DNA of 64,000 nt from Streptomyces barkulensis (GTDB lineage Bacteria; Actinomycetota; Actinomycetes; Streptomycetales; Streptomycetaceae): positions 186,001 to 250,000 of the forward strand of contig NZ_PGSG01000119.1 of assembly GCF_002843305.1 (NCBI RefSeq), written 5' to 3'. Both the position numbers and the translations under genes were made by a program. Below, one piece after another: positions 16,015 to 25,299 of the stretch. Every line of letters starts with the position of its first letter. Position 1 is the stretch's first letter. The notes beneath the pieces are model-generated. The model searched no databases. It had not been told where the DNA came from and saw nothing but the letters and a program-made list of their open reading frames with translations.

Positions 16015-16680
16015 GTGAAGGACGACGGAACCACCGGAGCACACCGGGGTACGCACGCGGCACCGGACACGGCACCGGGGGGAGGGCGGCAGGCGGTGGC
16101 CGGTGAGAAACGGGCCCTGCGGCGCTCCCTCCTGGCAGCGCGGGCCCACCTGCCGGAGGACGGTGTCCACCGGCTCGCCGGCGCGCTCGCCCGGCACGCC
16201 CTGGAACTGCCCGAGCTGGCCGGGGCGCGCACCGTCGCCGCGTACGTCTCGGTGGGACGCGAGCCCGACACCCGCGCGCTGGTGGACGAACTGCACTGGC
16301 GCGGCGTACGCGTGCTGCTGCCGGTGCTGCTGCCGGACGACGACCTGGACTGGGCCGCGTACGAGGGCGCCGAGTTCCTCTCCCCCGCCCGCCGGGGGCT
16401 GCTGGAGCCCACCGGGCGGCGGCTGGGGCCGCAGGCCGTGACCGGGGCGGACGTCGTACTGCTGCCGGGGCTGGCGGTGGACCGGCGCGGGATGCGCCTG
16501 GGGCGCGGCGGGGGCAGCTACGACCGGGTGCTGGCCCGGATCGAGGCGTCCGGGGCCGCCCCGGCGCTGGTGGTGCTGCTGCACTCCGGCGAGTATCTGC
16601 GCCGGGTACCGGCGGAGCCCCACGACCGTCCGGTGCACGCCGCGGTGACCCCCGAGGGGGTGCACCGCTTCACGGCGTGA
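16015..16680 (+). CDS. 5-formyltetrahydrofolate cyclo-ligase
   Basis: 221 residues converting 5-formyl-THF to 5,10-methenyl-THF with ATP. EKRALRRSLLAAR is the usual N-terminal basic helix, TVAAYVSVGREPDTRALVDE follows, and the C-terminal LPGLAVDRRGMRLGRGGGSY with YDR is the family signature. The GTG at 16015 has GGGGAG about 12 nt upstream; a 25-residue Gly/Ala/His-rich lead-in precedes the conserved core, so an internal start is possible. It is divergent from galU. Confidence 0.9.
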   Translation: MKDDGTTGAHRGTHAAPDTAPGGGRQAVAGEKRALRRSLLAARAHLPEDGVHRLAGALARHALELPELAGARTVAAYVSVGREPDTRALVDELHWRGVRVLLPVLLPDDDLDWAAYEGAEFLSPARRGLLEPTGRRLGPQAVTGADVVLLPGLAVDRRGMRLGRGGGSYDRVLARIEASGAAPALVVLLHSGEYLRRVPAEPHDRPVHAAVTPEGVHRFTA

Positions 16681-16723
16681 GACCGGCGGGCGCGGGGCTC
16701 GCGGCGGTACGGGGTGAGGGCGG

Positions 16724-19513
16724 CTACGGGGTGAGGGCCATGGTGTCCTCGGTCGCGTCCTCGACGGCCTTGCGGCTGAACGCCCAGTCCAGCTGCTCGC
16801 CCTCGGCCCACTTGTCCGTCTGGTCCACGTAGTTGGAGTGGTAGGCGTGGCCGGAGGCGCCGGTGAGGTTGATCCAGCTCGACTCGTCGAGGTCGGCCAG
16901 GTTGACCACCATCCGCATCGACGGCACCCAGATCACCTCGTAGCCGCCCGCGGCGTTCCAGCCGGTGGCGTTGACGGCCGCCTCGCCGCCGCCGAGGTTC
17001 CAGGGGCCGCGGTTGAGCAGGTGCTGGACGAAGCCGGGACCGGAGGTGCCCAGGGTCTGGTTCTTGAGCATCAGCCGGTGCAGACGGCCCCAGCTCCAGG
17101 TCTCGATGTCCTTGCCGAGCTTGGTGGTCAGCTCCCAGCGGGCGTCCTTCATGGCGCGGGCCAGCAGCGCGTCGCGGTCGCCCTCACCCTCCTCGAAGCG
17201 GCTGCCGGGGGTCCACCAGCCGCTGTCGGGCTCGTCCAGCAGCGTGCGCACGACCTCGTACCAGCGGTCGCCGCCGTCGGGCTGCGCGGACTCCGGGGCG
17301 CGCGTGCCGCACTCGCGGACGGTGCGCGGGTTGCCGCTCAGGTCCTCGATCGGGCCGGACTCGTCGGCCGGGCGGACCCGCAGGCACTCGCCCTCGACGC
17401 GGACCTCCTTGGGGAGCTTGTTGCCGAAGCCGAGCTTGAGGAGGTTGCGCCACACACCGTTGAAGTAGGCGGCGGGGGCGGAGTCGGCGTCCTGGGTGTA
17501 GTCCCAGCCCTCCAGCAGCTCCTGCGCCTGGCGGACATAGGGGTCCTCGACGTCGATCTTCAGCAGGTAGGGCACCAGGATCTTGGCTATCTCGCTGCTG
17601 TTGTCCAGCTGCATGGTGCGCATGTCGTCCGTGGAGACCTTGCCGCCGTCCTTGATCTTGGACTGGATGAGGTCGTCGATCCGCTGGCTGCGGGCGCCGT
17701 AGCCCCAGTCCTCGGTGAGCGGGTAGGGGTACTTCTCCGCGTCGATCACGGCCTGGTTGGCGGTGACGATGTAGCCGCGCTCCGGGTTGTACTCCCAGGG
17801 CAGGGCCTCCTGCGGTATGTAGCTCTCCCACTCGTAGTCCGGGTTCCAGCCGGGTGCCGGGTAGCGGCCGTCGTGGCCCTCGGCGCGGACCGGGATGCGG
17901 CCGGGCGCCTGGTAGCCGATGTTGCCCTCGGTGTCGGCGTAGACCAGGTTCTGGGAGGGGACGGCGAACTTCCGGGCGGCCTTGCGGAACCCGTTGAAGT
18001 CGGTGGCGGTGTTCAGCTCGAAGACCGCGTCCATGGTCCTGGAGGGCTCCAGCGCCGTCCAGCGCAGCGCGACGGCGTAGCCCTTGCCGCGGTCGGGGGC
18101 GACGTCGCCGACCGGGGCGTGGTCGCCGACGCCGGCCAGCTCGTTGCTGCGGTCGGAGACGAGGGGGCCGTGGCGGGTGGAGCGGACGGTGATCTTCCGG
18201 TCCTCGCCGCCCGCGACCTTGATGACCTCCTCGCGGGTCTCGTACGGGACCTTCTTCCCGTCGTAGAGGTACGTCCCGTTCTCGATCTTCTCCAGGTACA
18301 GGTCGGTGACGTCGGCGCCGAGGTTGGTGAAGCCCCAGGAGATCTCCTGGTTGTGGCCGATTATCACGCCCGGCATGCCGGAGAAGGTGAAGCCCGCGAC
18401 GTCGAAGGGGCAGTCCTCGCCGACCGAGTTGCAGTGCAGGCCCATCTGGTACCAGAGGGAGGGGAGCTGCGGCGCCAGGTGCGGGTCGTTGGCGAGCAGC
18501 GGCTTGCCGGTGGTCGTGTACTCGCCGGAGACGACCCAGGAGTTGGAGCCGATGCCGTCGCCGTTGGGGCCCAGGAGGGCGGGGACGGCGTCGAGGGAGG
18601 CGGCCAGCGCGGCGAGCTGGGTCCGCACGCCCTGACCGGCCTGGCCCGTCTGGCCCGCCGGGGTGCCCTGGCCGGTCCCGGTGCCCTGGCCGGCGCCGCC
18701 GGGGGCGGTGGTGCCGGGGGCCGTGGTGCCGTTCTGCGCGGCGTTCCCGCCCTCCGCCGCGGTGCCCTTCGGGTCGTAGGCGCCGTCGAGGGCGCTGACG
18801 GCGCCGTCCTGGACGATCGGCTTGTTCCGGTCGAAGGGGTAGTCCGGGTAGAGCGCCTCGATCTGCTTGTTCGTCAGGCGGCTGGAGAGCAGGGCCCGGT
18901 CTATCTCGTCCTGCATGTTGCCGCGCAGGTCCCAGGCCATGGCCTTGAGCCAGGCCACGGAGTCCACCGGCGACCACTTGTGCGGCCTGTAGTCGCTGAC
19001 CAGGCCGAGGGCCGCGTACTCCAGGGAGAGTTCCGCGCCGCTGCGGCCGCCCAGATAGGAGTTGACACCCTCGGCGTAGGCCAGCAGGTACTTCTTGGTG
19101 GTCTCCGACAGCTTGGTGTCGTACTCCTCCTGCGCCACCTTCCGCCAGCCCAGGGTCCGCAGGAAGGCGTCGGTCTCGACCTGGCTCTCGCCGAACATCT
19201 CCGACAGCCGGCCGGCCGTCATGTGCCGCCTCACGTCCATCTCCCAGAAGCGGTCCTGGGCGTGGACGTAGCCCTGGGCGCGGAAGAGGTCCTCGGCGCT
19301 GTCGGCGTAGAGCTGGGGTATGCCGTGCTCGTCGCGTTTGACGGTGACCGGGGCGGAGAGACCGTCGAGTTCTATCGAGCCGGTGGTCTGCGGGAAGGAC
19401 GCGCGGACGGTGCCGACGCTCCAGTAGGCGCCGTAGCCGACGCCCGCCACGAGCAGCAGCACGACTGCGATCACGAGAAGGCGGGCGCGTCGCGGGGTCT
19501 TCTTGGCGGGCAT
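16724..19513 (-). CDS. Penicillin acylase family N-terminal nucleophile hydrolase
   Basis: 929 residues. A short basic N-terminus and one hydrophobic segment (ARLLVIAVVLLLVAGVGYGA) suggest export with membrane attachment. DEHGIPQLYADSAEDLFRAQ and GYVHAQDRFWEMD are the start of the alpha chain. A spacer of about 60 residues with GTTAPGTTAPGG and GQGT repeats precedes GSNSWVVSGEYTTTGKPLLA, in which the Ser of NSW is the expected autoprocessed nucleophile, followed by NDPHL. Family members hydrolyse amides such as penicillins, quorum-sensing acyl-homoserine lactones or aculeacin; the substrate here is unknown. The ATG at 19513 has GAAGGA 7 nt upstream. Confidence 0.9.
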   Translation of the reverse strand: MPAKKTPRRARLLVIAVVLLLVAGVGYGAYWSVGTVRASFPQTTGSIELDGLSAPVTVKRDEHGIPQLYADSAEDLFRAQGYVHAQDRFWEMDVRRHMTAGRLSEMFGESQVETDAFLRTLGWRKVAQEEYDTKLSETTKKYLLAYAEGVNSYLGGRSGAELSLEYAALGLVSDYRPHKWSPVDSVAWLKAMAWDLRGNMQDEIDRALLSSRLTNKQIEALYPDYPFDRNKPIVQDGAVSALDGAYDPKGTAAEGGNAAQNGTTAPGTTAPGGAGQGTGTGQGTPAGQTGQAGQGVRTQLAALAASLDAVPALLGPNGDGIGSNSWVVSGEYTTTGKPLLANDPHLAPQLPSLWYQMGLHCNSVGEDCPFDVAGFTFSGMPGVIIGHNQEISWGFTNLGADVTDLYLEKIENGTYLYDGKKVPYETREEVIKVAGGEDRKITVRSTRHGPLVSDRSNELAGVGDHAPVGDVAPDRGKGYAVALRWTALEPSRTMDAVFELNTATDFNGFRKAARKFAVPSQNLVYADTEGNIGYQAPGRIPVRAEGHDGRYPAPGWNPDYEWESYIPQEALPWEYNPERGYIVTANQAVIDAEKYPYPLTEDWGYGARSQRIDDLIQSKIKDGGKVSTDDMRTMQLDNSSEIAKILVPYLLKIDVEDPYVRQAQELLEGWDYTQDADSAPAAYFNGVWRNLLKLGFGNKLPKEVRVEGECLRVRPADESGPIEDLSGNPRTVRECGTRAPESAQPDGGDRWYEVVRTLLDEPDSGWWTPGSRFEEGEGDRDALLARAMKDARWELTTKLGKDIETWSWGRLHRLMLKNQTLGTSGPGFVQHLLNRGPWNLGGGEAAVNATGWNAAGGYEVIWVPSMRMVVNLADLDESSWINLTGASGHAYHSNYVDQTDKWAEGEQLDWAFSRKAVEDATEDTMALTP

Positions 19514-19706
19514 CGCTGTCCTTCGAGGGCAGGGTGGGACCAGAGGTGCTGGAGCAACCATAGGACGAGCCGGGTCGCCGGTCGGCAGGGAGTCCGCGCA
19601 TCAGGAGCCGGAGATCCAAGCAATGGTAAATTGTTAGGCAAAGAAATGACTTCCCGGCGGTCGGGTCCCGGCCGTTGCCTGCGCACGCCCACGGAAGGAT
19701 CCGCTT

Positions 19707-21215
19707 CTGACTGTCGACCGCCTCAACGAACTCATGCTGGTCTCCGCGCTCGTCCTGCTCGTCGCCGTCGCGGCCGTCCGGCTCTCCTCCCGCACGGGGC
19801 TCCCCAGCCTCCTGATCTACCTCGGCATCGGGCTCGTCATCGGACAGGACGGCCTCGGGGTCGAGTTCGACAACGCCGAACTGACACAGGTGCTGGGCTA
19901 CGCGGCGCTCGTGGTGATCCTCGCCGAGGGCGGTCTGGGCACCAAGTGGCGCCAGATCCGCCCGGCGGTACCCGCAGCGGCCGTGCTGGCGACGGCGGGC
20001 GTCGCGATCAGCGTGGGCGTCACCGCCGCGGGGGCCCACTATCTGGTGGGACTGGACTGGCGTCCGGCGCTGATCATGGGGGCGGTCGTCTCCTCGACGG
20101 ACGCCGCGGCCGTCTTCTCCGTACTGCGCAAGGTGCCGCTGCCGCCCCGCCTGACGGGGATGCTGGAGGCGGAGTCCGGGTTCAACGACGCCCCGGTGGT
20201 GATCCTGGTCGTCGCCTTCGCCTCGGCCGGCCCGATGGAGTCGTGGTACGTCCTGCTCGGGCAGATCGCGCTGCAGCTGGCCATCGGGCTCGCGGTGGGA
20301 CTGGCCGTCGGCAAGCTGGGCGAGTACGCGCTGCGGCAGGTCGCGCTGCCCGCCTCCGGCCTGTATCCGATCGCGGTGATGGCGCTGTGCGTCCTGGCGT
20401 ACGCCGGGGGCGCGCTGGCGCAGGGCAGCGGATTCCTGGCGGTCTACGTCAGCGCGGTCGTCCTGGGCAACTCCAGGCTGCCGCACCGCCCGGCCACCCG
20501 GGGGTTCGCCGACGGCATGGCGTGGATCGCGCAGATCGGCCTGTTCGTGCTGCTCGGCCTGCTGGCGGCCCCCTCGGAGCTGCTGCGCGACTTCTGGGCG
20601 GCACTGGCGGTCGGGCTGGTGCTGACGCTGGTGGCACGGCCGGTGTCCGTGGTGCTGTGCTCCCTGCCCTTCCGGCTCCCCTGGCGGGAGCAGACGCTGA
20701 TGTCGTGGGCGGGGCTGCGCGGCGCGGTGCCGATCATCCTGGCGACCATCCCCATGGTCGACCAGGTGCCGGGCAGCCGGCGGATCTTCAACATCGTCTT
20801 CGTGCTGGTCGCGGTCTTCACCCTGCTCCAGGGGCCGACCCTGCCGTGGGTCGCCCGCAGGCTCGGGCTGGACAAGGCCGGCGACACACAGGATCTGGAG
20901 ATCGAGTCGGCTCCGCTGGAACGGCTGCGCGGGCATCTGATCGCGGTCTCCATCCCCGACGGCTCACGCATGCAGGGCGTGGAGGTGGCCGAGCTGCGGC
21001 TGCCGAAAGGCGCGGCGGTCACCCTGGTGGTGCGGGAGGGCAGCAGTTTCGTGCCCTCGCCCTCGACCGTCCTGCGGCACGGCGACGAGCTGCTGGTGAT
21101 CGCCACCGACGCGGTGCGCGACGCCACCGAGCGGCGGCTGATGGCCGTGGGCCGGGGCGGCAAACTGGCGGGCTGGCTGGGGACGGCGGGCAGCTCGGCG
21201 CTGCGGAGGGGCTGA
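19707..21215 (+). CDS. Potassium/proton antiporter, CPA1 family with TrkA-C domain, probable CTG start
   Basis: 502 residues. About 12 membrane segments form a CPA cation/proton exchanger (SLLIYLGIGLVIGQDGLGVE, SSTDAAAVFSVLR, AESGFNDAPVVILVV with the ND pair, SWAGLRGAVPIILA). A C-terminal TrkA-C domain (LRGHLIAVSIPDGSRMQGVE to HGDELLVIATD) would sense ligand or ions. The first ATG at 19734 would remove the conserved LTVDRLNEL lead-in. Homologues, as I recall them, begin MTV-HLNQL, so the CTG at 19707 with GGAAGGA 7 nt upstream is the likely start. It is divergent from the penicillin-acylase gene across an AT-richer 190-base spacer. Confidence 0.88.
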   Translation: MTVDRLNELMLVSALVLLVAVAAVRLSSRTGLPSLLIYLGIGLVIGQDGLGVEFDNAELTQVLGYAALVVILAEGGLGTKWRQIRPAVPAAAVLATAGVAISVGVTAAGAHYLVGLDWRPALIMGAVVSSTDAAAVFSVLRKVPLPPRLTGMLEAESGFNDAPVVILVVAFASAGPMESWYVLLGQIALQLAIGLAVGLAVGKLGEYALRQVALPASGLYPIAVMALCVLAYAGGALAQGSGFLAVYVSAVVLGNSRLPHRPATRGFADGMAWIAQIGLFVLLGLLAAPSELLRDFWAALAVGLVLTLVARPVSVVLCSLPFRLPWREQTLMSWAGLRGAVPIILATIPMVDQVPGSRRIFNIVFVLVAVFTLLQGPTLPWVARRLGLDKAGDTQDLEIESAPLERLRGHLIAVSIPDGSRMQGVEVAELRLPKGAAVTLVVREGSSFVPSPSTVLRHGDELLVIATDAVRDATERRLMAVGRGGKLAGWLGTAGSSALRRG

Positions 21216-21491
21216 GGGAGGCAGGACGGGGGCGGGTGCGGGACGGGACGGGGCAGATGCGGGACGGGGGCGGATCCGCGGGGTGATCGGCTACCCTGAG
21301 GCCGTACGTTTGTCCGACTTTCGGAGCTACCGGAGTTTCGACCCCGCCTGATGCAGGGCCGGCACGGCCGCCCGGCCGACCACACGCCGCGGTCCGTGCG
21401 AGAGGACGGCCTTCGGCGTGCCCCCGCCGTACCGCGCCGCCGTGCGCCGTACGGTCCGCGGCGCGCTACCAGGCGGCAGAAAGGTACGGCC

Positions 21492-22829
21492 GTGGCCACC
21501 ACGGTCACTCCCGTCACGAACCGGAAGCCCGGCTACCGGGACCTGCTGCGCACGCCCGGTGCGTGGACGTTCCTGCTGCCCGGCTTCCTGGCCCGCCAGC
21601 CCTTCGCGATGCTGACGCTCGGCATCGTGCTGCTGGTCGAGGACACCACCGGATCGTTCGGCACGGCGGGCACCGTCTCGGCCGTGACCGGCGTGTCGAT
21701 GGCCCTGTTCGCACCCCGCAGCGGCCGGCTCGCCGACCGCTTCGGCCAGCGCGCGGTCCTGGTGCCCGGGGTGCTGCTGCACGCCGCCGCCGTGGGCGTG
21801 CTGGCGGCCCTGGCGCTGTCCCGGGCGCCGCTGTGGGCGCTGCTGCTGGCGGCCGTACCGGCCGGCGCCTCGGTGCCGCAGGTCGGCCCGATGGTGCGGG
21901 CCCGCTGGGCGCACCTGCTCAGAGGCGGGCCCGGCTCGCCGGACGGGCGGGGCGGTTCGGGCCCGCCGGGCGGTCCGGGCGGCTCGGGCAGGCCGGACGG
22001 CGCCCGGCTGCTGTCGACGGCGGCGGCGTTCGAGTCGGTCACCGACGAGCTCACCTTCGTCATCGGCCCGGTCCTGGCCACCGCCCTGTGCACCGGGGTG
22101 CACCCGGCCGCCGGGCTGGCCGCCGAGGCGGCCCTGACCGTCGTCGGCGGGCTGCTCTTCGCGGCCCAGCGCCGTACCGCGCCCCCCGCCCACCGCCGCG
22201 CCCGGGGAGCGGACGGCGCACCGCACGCCTCGGCCCTGTCCGTGCCGGGCGTGCGGGTGCTGATCGTCGCCTTCCTCGGCATCGGCTCGGTCTTCGGCGG
22301 GATGCAGGTGTCGCTGGCCGCCTTCACCGACTCCATCGGGCAGCCGGGCCTCAACGGCGTGCTGTACGGGACCTTCGCCGCGGGCAACATGCTCGCCGGT
22401 CTCGTCTTCGGCGCCCTGACCTGGCGCTCGGCCCCGCAGCGGCGGCTGCTGGCGGCATACGCGCTGCTGACGCTGACCACCGCGCCGCTGTGGGCGGTGG
22501 ACGCGGTCCCGCTGCTGGCCGTCCTCGGACTGCTGGCGGGCATGGGCATCGCGCCGAGCCTGATCACCGGCTTCACCCTGGTGGAGCGGCTGGCTCCGGC
22601 GGGCGTGCGCACCGAGGCGTTCACCTGGATGGCCGGCGCCGTGGCGCTGGGCCAGGCCGGCGCCGCGTCGGCCGCCGGGCAGTTGACGGACGGCTTCGGG
22701 GCGAGCGCCGGGTTCACGGTGCCGCTGGCCGCCACGGCTCTGGCGCTGGTCACGGTGGCGGCGCTGCGCGGACGGCTGAGGCCGGACGACGGGCGGACGG
22801 GCGACGGGGAGGAACCGCGAACCGGGTGA
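21492..22829 (+). CDS. MFS transporter
   Basis: 445 residues with about 12 membrane segments in two halves; each half has charged loops between helices 2 and 3 (SGRLADRFGQRAVLVPG). It is a major facilitator exporter or importer of unknown substrate. The first-half loop after PMVRARWAHLLRG is expanded by a Gly/Pro/Ser repeat (GPGSPDGRGGSGPPGGPGGS). The GTG at 21492 with AAAGG upstream is chosen; the frame extends upstream but without conserved sequence. Confidence 0.85.
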   Translation: MATTVTPVTNRKPGYRDLLRTPGAWTFLLPGFLARQPFAMLTLGIVLLVEDTTGSFGTAGTVSAVTGVSMALFAPRSGRLADRFGQRAVLVPGVLLHAAAVGVLAALALSRAPLWALLLAAVPAGASVPQVGPMVRARWAHLLRGGPGSPDGRGGSGPPGGPGGSGRPDGARLLSTAAAFESVTDELTFVIGPVLATALCTGVHPAAGLAAEAALTVVGGLLFAAQRRTAPPAHRRARGADGAPHASALSVPGVRVLIVAFLGIGSVFGGMQVSLAAFTDSIGQPGLNGVLYGTFAAGNMLAGLVFGALTWRSAPQRRLLAAYALLTLTTAPLWAVDAVPLLAVLGLLAGMGIAPSLITGFTLVERLAPAGVRTEAFTWMAGAVALGQAGAASAAGQLTDGFGASAGFTVPLAATALALVTVAALRGRLRPDDGRTGDGEEPRTG

Positions 22830-22974
22830 CGGAGGGCTCCGGACGGAGGACGGGAGGGGCACACCGGGGCGTGGCGAGAGTCACCGTCCGCCGCTCCCGG
22901 TGGACTAAGCCGCCGGAATACTGCACCATGGTGCGTCGTTAGCACTCCACAAGGAAGAGTGCCAGGAGGAGCAA

Positions 22975-23310
22975 GTGCCGACCTATCAGTACCAGTGCAC
23001 CGAGTGCGGCGAGGGCCTGGAAGCGGTTCAGAAGTTCACCGACGACGCACTCACCGAGTGCCCGAGCTGCAAGGGCCGCCTGAAGAAGGTGTTCTCCGCG
23101 GTCGGCATCGTCTTCAAGGGCTCCGGCTTCTACCGGAACGACAGCCGCGGCTCCTCGTCCGGCAGCACGTCGTCGTCCTCTTCGACGTCGTCGTCCTCGT
23201 CATCGTCTTCTTCGTCGTCTTCTTCGTCGTCGTCCTCGTCCTCTTCCTCCGAGAAGAGCTCGGGCTCGTCCGGCGACTCGTCGTCCAAGGCCGGCTCCTC
23301 GGCGGCCTGA
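22975..23310 (+). CDS. FmdB-family zinc-ribbon protein with polyserine tail
   Basis: 111 residues. The first 50 form the FmdB zinc ribbon (PTYQYQCTECGE, then TECPSCKGRLKKVFSAVGI) with two CxxC pairs, ending FKGSGFYRND. The C-terminal half is almost entirely Ser with a few Gly, Thr and Lys. FmdB proteins are small putative regulators of unknown mechanism, found next to mscL and MTA phosphorylase genes in Streptomyces as here. The GTG at 22975 has a strong AGGAGGAG site. Confidence 0.9.
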   Translation: MPTYQYQCTECGEGLEAVQKFTDDALTECPSCKGRLKKVFSAVGIVFKGSGFYRNDSRGSSSGSTSSSSSTSSSSSSSSSSSSSSSSSSSSSEKSSGSSGDSSSKAGSSAA

Positions 23311-23418
23311 CCCCGCCGCCTGCCGCCCTCCGGTCCGGAGCCGGAACCGGCCTGTCCCGACCCCGCAGCGGTGCGCACCGAGGCGGGGTCGCCGCATGGG
23401 GGGCTAGTGTGTTCGACC

Positions 23419-24249
23419 ATGAGCGCACAGGCGGAGACAGGCGTCATCGGCGGGTCCGGTTTCTACTCGTTCCTGGACGACGTGATAGAGGTCGCGGTGG
23501 ACACGCCGTACGGCGAGCCCAGCGACTCCCTCTTCATCGGCGAGATCGCCGGGCGCCGGGTGGCCTTCCTGCCCCGGCACGGCCGCAAACACCATCTGCC
23601 CCCGCACCGGATCAACTACCGGGCCAACCTGTGGGCCCTGCGCTCGGTCGGTGTGCGGCGGGTGCTGGGGCCTTGCGCGGTGGGCGGTCTGCGGCCCGAG
23701 TACGGCCCCGGCACGCTGGTGGTGCCCGACCAGCTCGTGGACCGCACCAAGTCGCGCGCCCAGACCTTCTACGACGGTGAGGCGCTGCCCGACGGCTCGG
23801 TGCCGAACGTGCTGCACCTGTCCTTCGCCGACCCCTACTGCGAGACGGGCCGGGCGGCGGCCGTCGCGGCGGCGCGCGGGCGCGGCTGGGAGCCGGTGGA
23901 CGGCGGCACCATGGTCGTGATCGAGGGACCACGCTTCTCCACCCGCGCGGAATCGCGCTGGCACGCGGCGCAGGGCTGGTCGGTGGTCGGGATGACCGGC
24001 CACCCGGAGGCGATCCTCGCTCGCGAACTGGGCCTGTGCTACTCCTCGATGGCGCTGGTCACCGACCTGGACGCCGGTGCGGAGACGGGCGAGGGCGTCT
24101 CGCACGAGGAGGTGCTCCAGGTCTTCGCGCAGAACGTCGGACGGCTGCGCGAGGTGCTCTTCGACACGGTGGCCGGGCTGCCTGCGGAGCGGGACTGCGC
24201 CTGCGCGACGGCGCTGGACGGGATGGACCCGGGCATCGAGCTTCCCTGA
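23419..24249 (+). CDS. S-methyl-5'-thioadenosine phosphorylase (PNP/MTAP family)
   Basis: 276 residues; it cleaves methylthioadenosine (or a related purine nucleoside) with phosphate in methionine salvage. Motifs include VIGGSGFYSF (phosphate loop), PRHGRKHHLPPHRINYRANL, GTMVVIEGPRFSTRAESRWH and VVGMTGHPEAILARELGLCY with the catalytic Asp in ALVTDLDAG. There is no clear ribosome binding site; TAGTGT lies 8 nt upstream of the ATG, so the transcript may be leaderless. Substrate choice between MTA and other nucleosides is by family resemblance. Confidence 0.88.
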   Translation: MSAQAETGVIGGSGFYSFLDDVIEVAVDTPYGEPSDSLFIGEIAGRRVAFLPRHGRKHHLPPHRINYRANLWALRSVGVRRVLGPCAVGGLRPEYGPGTLVVPDQLVDRTKSRAQTFYDGEALPDGSVPNVLHLSFADPYCETGRAAAVAAARGRGWEPVDGGTMVVIEGPRFSTRAESRWHAAQGWSVVGMTGHPEAILARELGLCYSSMALVTDLDAGAETGEGVSHEEVLQVFAQNVGRLREVLFDTVAGLPAERDCACATALDGMDPGIELP

Positions 24250-24456
24250 GGGCCGCCGGCCTCCCGACCTACCGATCTACCGGCCTACCGACATCCCGGC
24301 CCCCGGCCGGGGGTGCGGCGGGGGCGGCTCGTGCGGCTCACGTCCCTCGTGCGGGTGAGCGAGTTGTCCACAACCTGTGAGTAGCCCACAGGGCCCGGCG
24401 GACTGCCGTGGAACCGGACATCGTTGGGGTGTTTCCACCACAAGGCGGTGACCGCG

Positions 24457-25143
24457 ATGTCCTCTTCCTTTTCCTTCCAGTCCGCTCCTCCCCCGTCCTC
24501 GTCCTCGTCCTCGCCCCCGTCCCCCTCCTGCTCCACACCCCACTCCCTGCCTCCTTCTTCAAGCCCTCCGGCCGCCGGCCCGGTGCCGGAGTTCGAACCG
24601 GTGCGCGCGGGGCGTGGCCCCCTCGGCCCTCTCCGGGCGGCGGGCCGGTGGTTCCGGGCGGTGGCTCTGCTGCTGGCCGTCGCCTCCGCGGGCGCCGTCC
24701 TCTGGGGGACTCCCGGGGGCGGGGACGGAGACAGGGACGGGGATCGTGCGCTCCCGGCGGCCCGGCCCGCGGCCGGAGAAGCTCCGGAAGCCCCGCCCCC
24801 GCCCGCTTCCCCCGACGAGGAGGGAGGCGGCGCGACGGTGGACGCCCCGGTGCGGATCCCGGACGCGGAGACGGTGCGGCTGCTGCGTCCCGGGGACAGG
24901 GTGGACGTGCTGGCCGCGCCCGCCGACCCCCCGGCAGGCGGTCCCGCCGACGGCCCGGCGGACAGCGCACGGACCATCGCCCGGAACGTGCGGGTGGCGG
25001 CCGTGCCCGAGGCGGCCTCCGGCCCGGAGGCCGGCCCCGGCGGCCGGGAGGGGGCGCTGGTGGTGCTCTCGGTGCCCCGGCCGACGGCCGCCCGGCTCGC
25101 CGGCGCGGCGGCGCACTCCGTTCTGGCGGTGACGCTGTGCTGA
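24457..25143 (+). CDS. SAF-domain (RcpC/CpaB-like) membrane-anchored protein
   Basis: About 228 residues. A Ser/Pro-rich cytoplasmic N-terminus is followed by one membrane segment (AVALLLAVASAGAVLWG), an Asp/Ala/Pro-rich linker, and an extracellular domain with VDAPVRIPDAETVRLLRPGD plus RVDVLAA and ALVVLSVPRPTAARLAG. This resembles the RcpC part of CpaB pilus-assembly proteins, but no Flp pilus genes are nearby. The ATG at 24457 is chosen with AAGG 11 nt upstream. It lies between the MTA phosphorylase and mscL genes. Confidence 0.75.
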   Translation: MSSSFSFQSAPPPSSSSSSPPSPSCSTPHSLPPSSSPPAAGPVPEFEPVRAGRGPLGPLRAAGRWFRAVALLLAVASAGAVLWGTPGGGDGDRDGDRALPAARPAAGEAPEAPPPPASPDEEGGGATVDAPVRIPDAETVRLLRPGDRVDVLAAPADPPAGGPADGPADSARTIARNVRVAAVPEAASGPEAGPGGREGALVVLSVPRPTAARLAGAAAHSVLAVTLC

Positions 25144-25299
25144 CCGACGCCCGCCAGGGCCCTGACCGCGCCCCGGACCATGGCCCGGACCGTGGCCCTG
25201 ACCGCGCCCCGGGCTGGACAGTGCGCGCGGTGTTCGTGCAGCGTGTGCTGCGTTCACCCGGCGGAGGCCGGAGCGCGTGTGCGGAGGAGAGGCAGTCTC

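Noticed and set aside
16838..21286. A very long plus-strand open frame (about 1480 codons) across the penicillin-acylase and antiporter region
   Set aside because: It lies antisense to a convincing penicillin-acylase gene and in a wrong frame of the antiporter. Very high GC leaves few stop codons, so such open frames are expected by chance.
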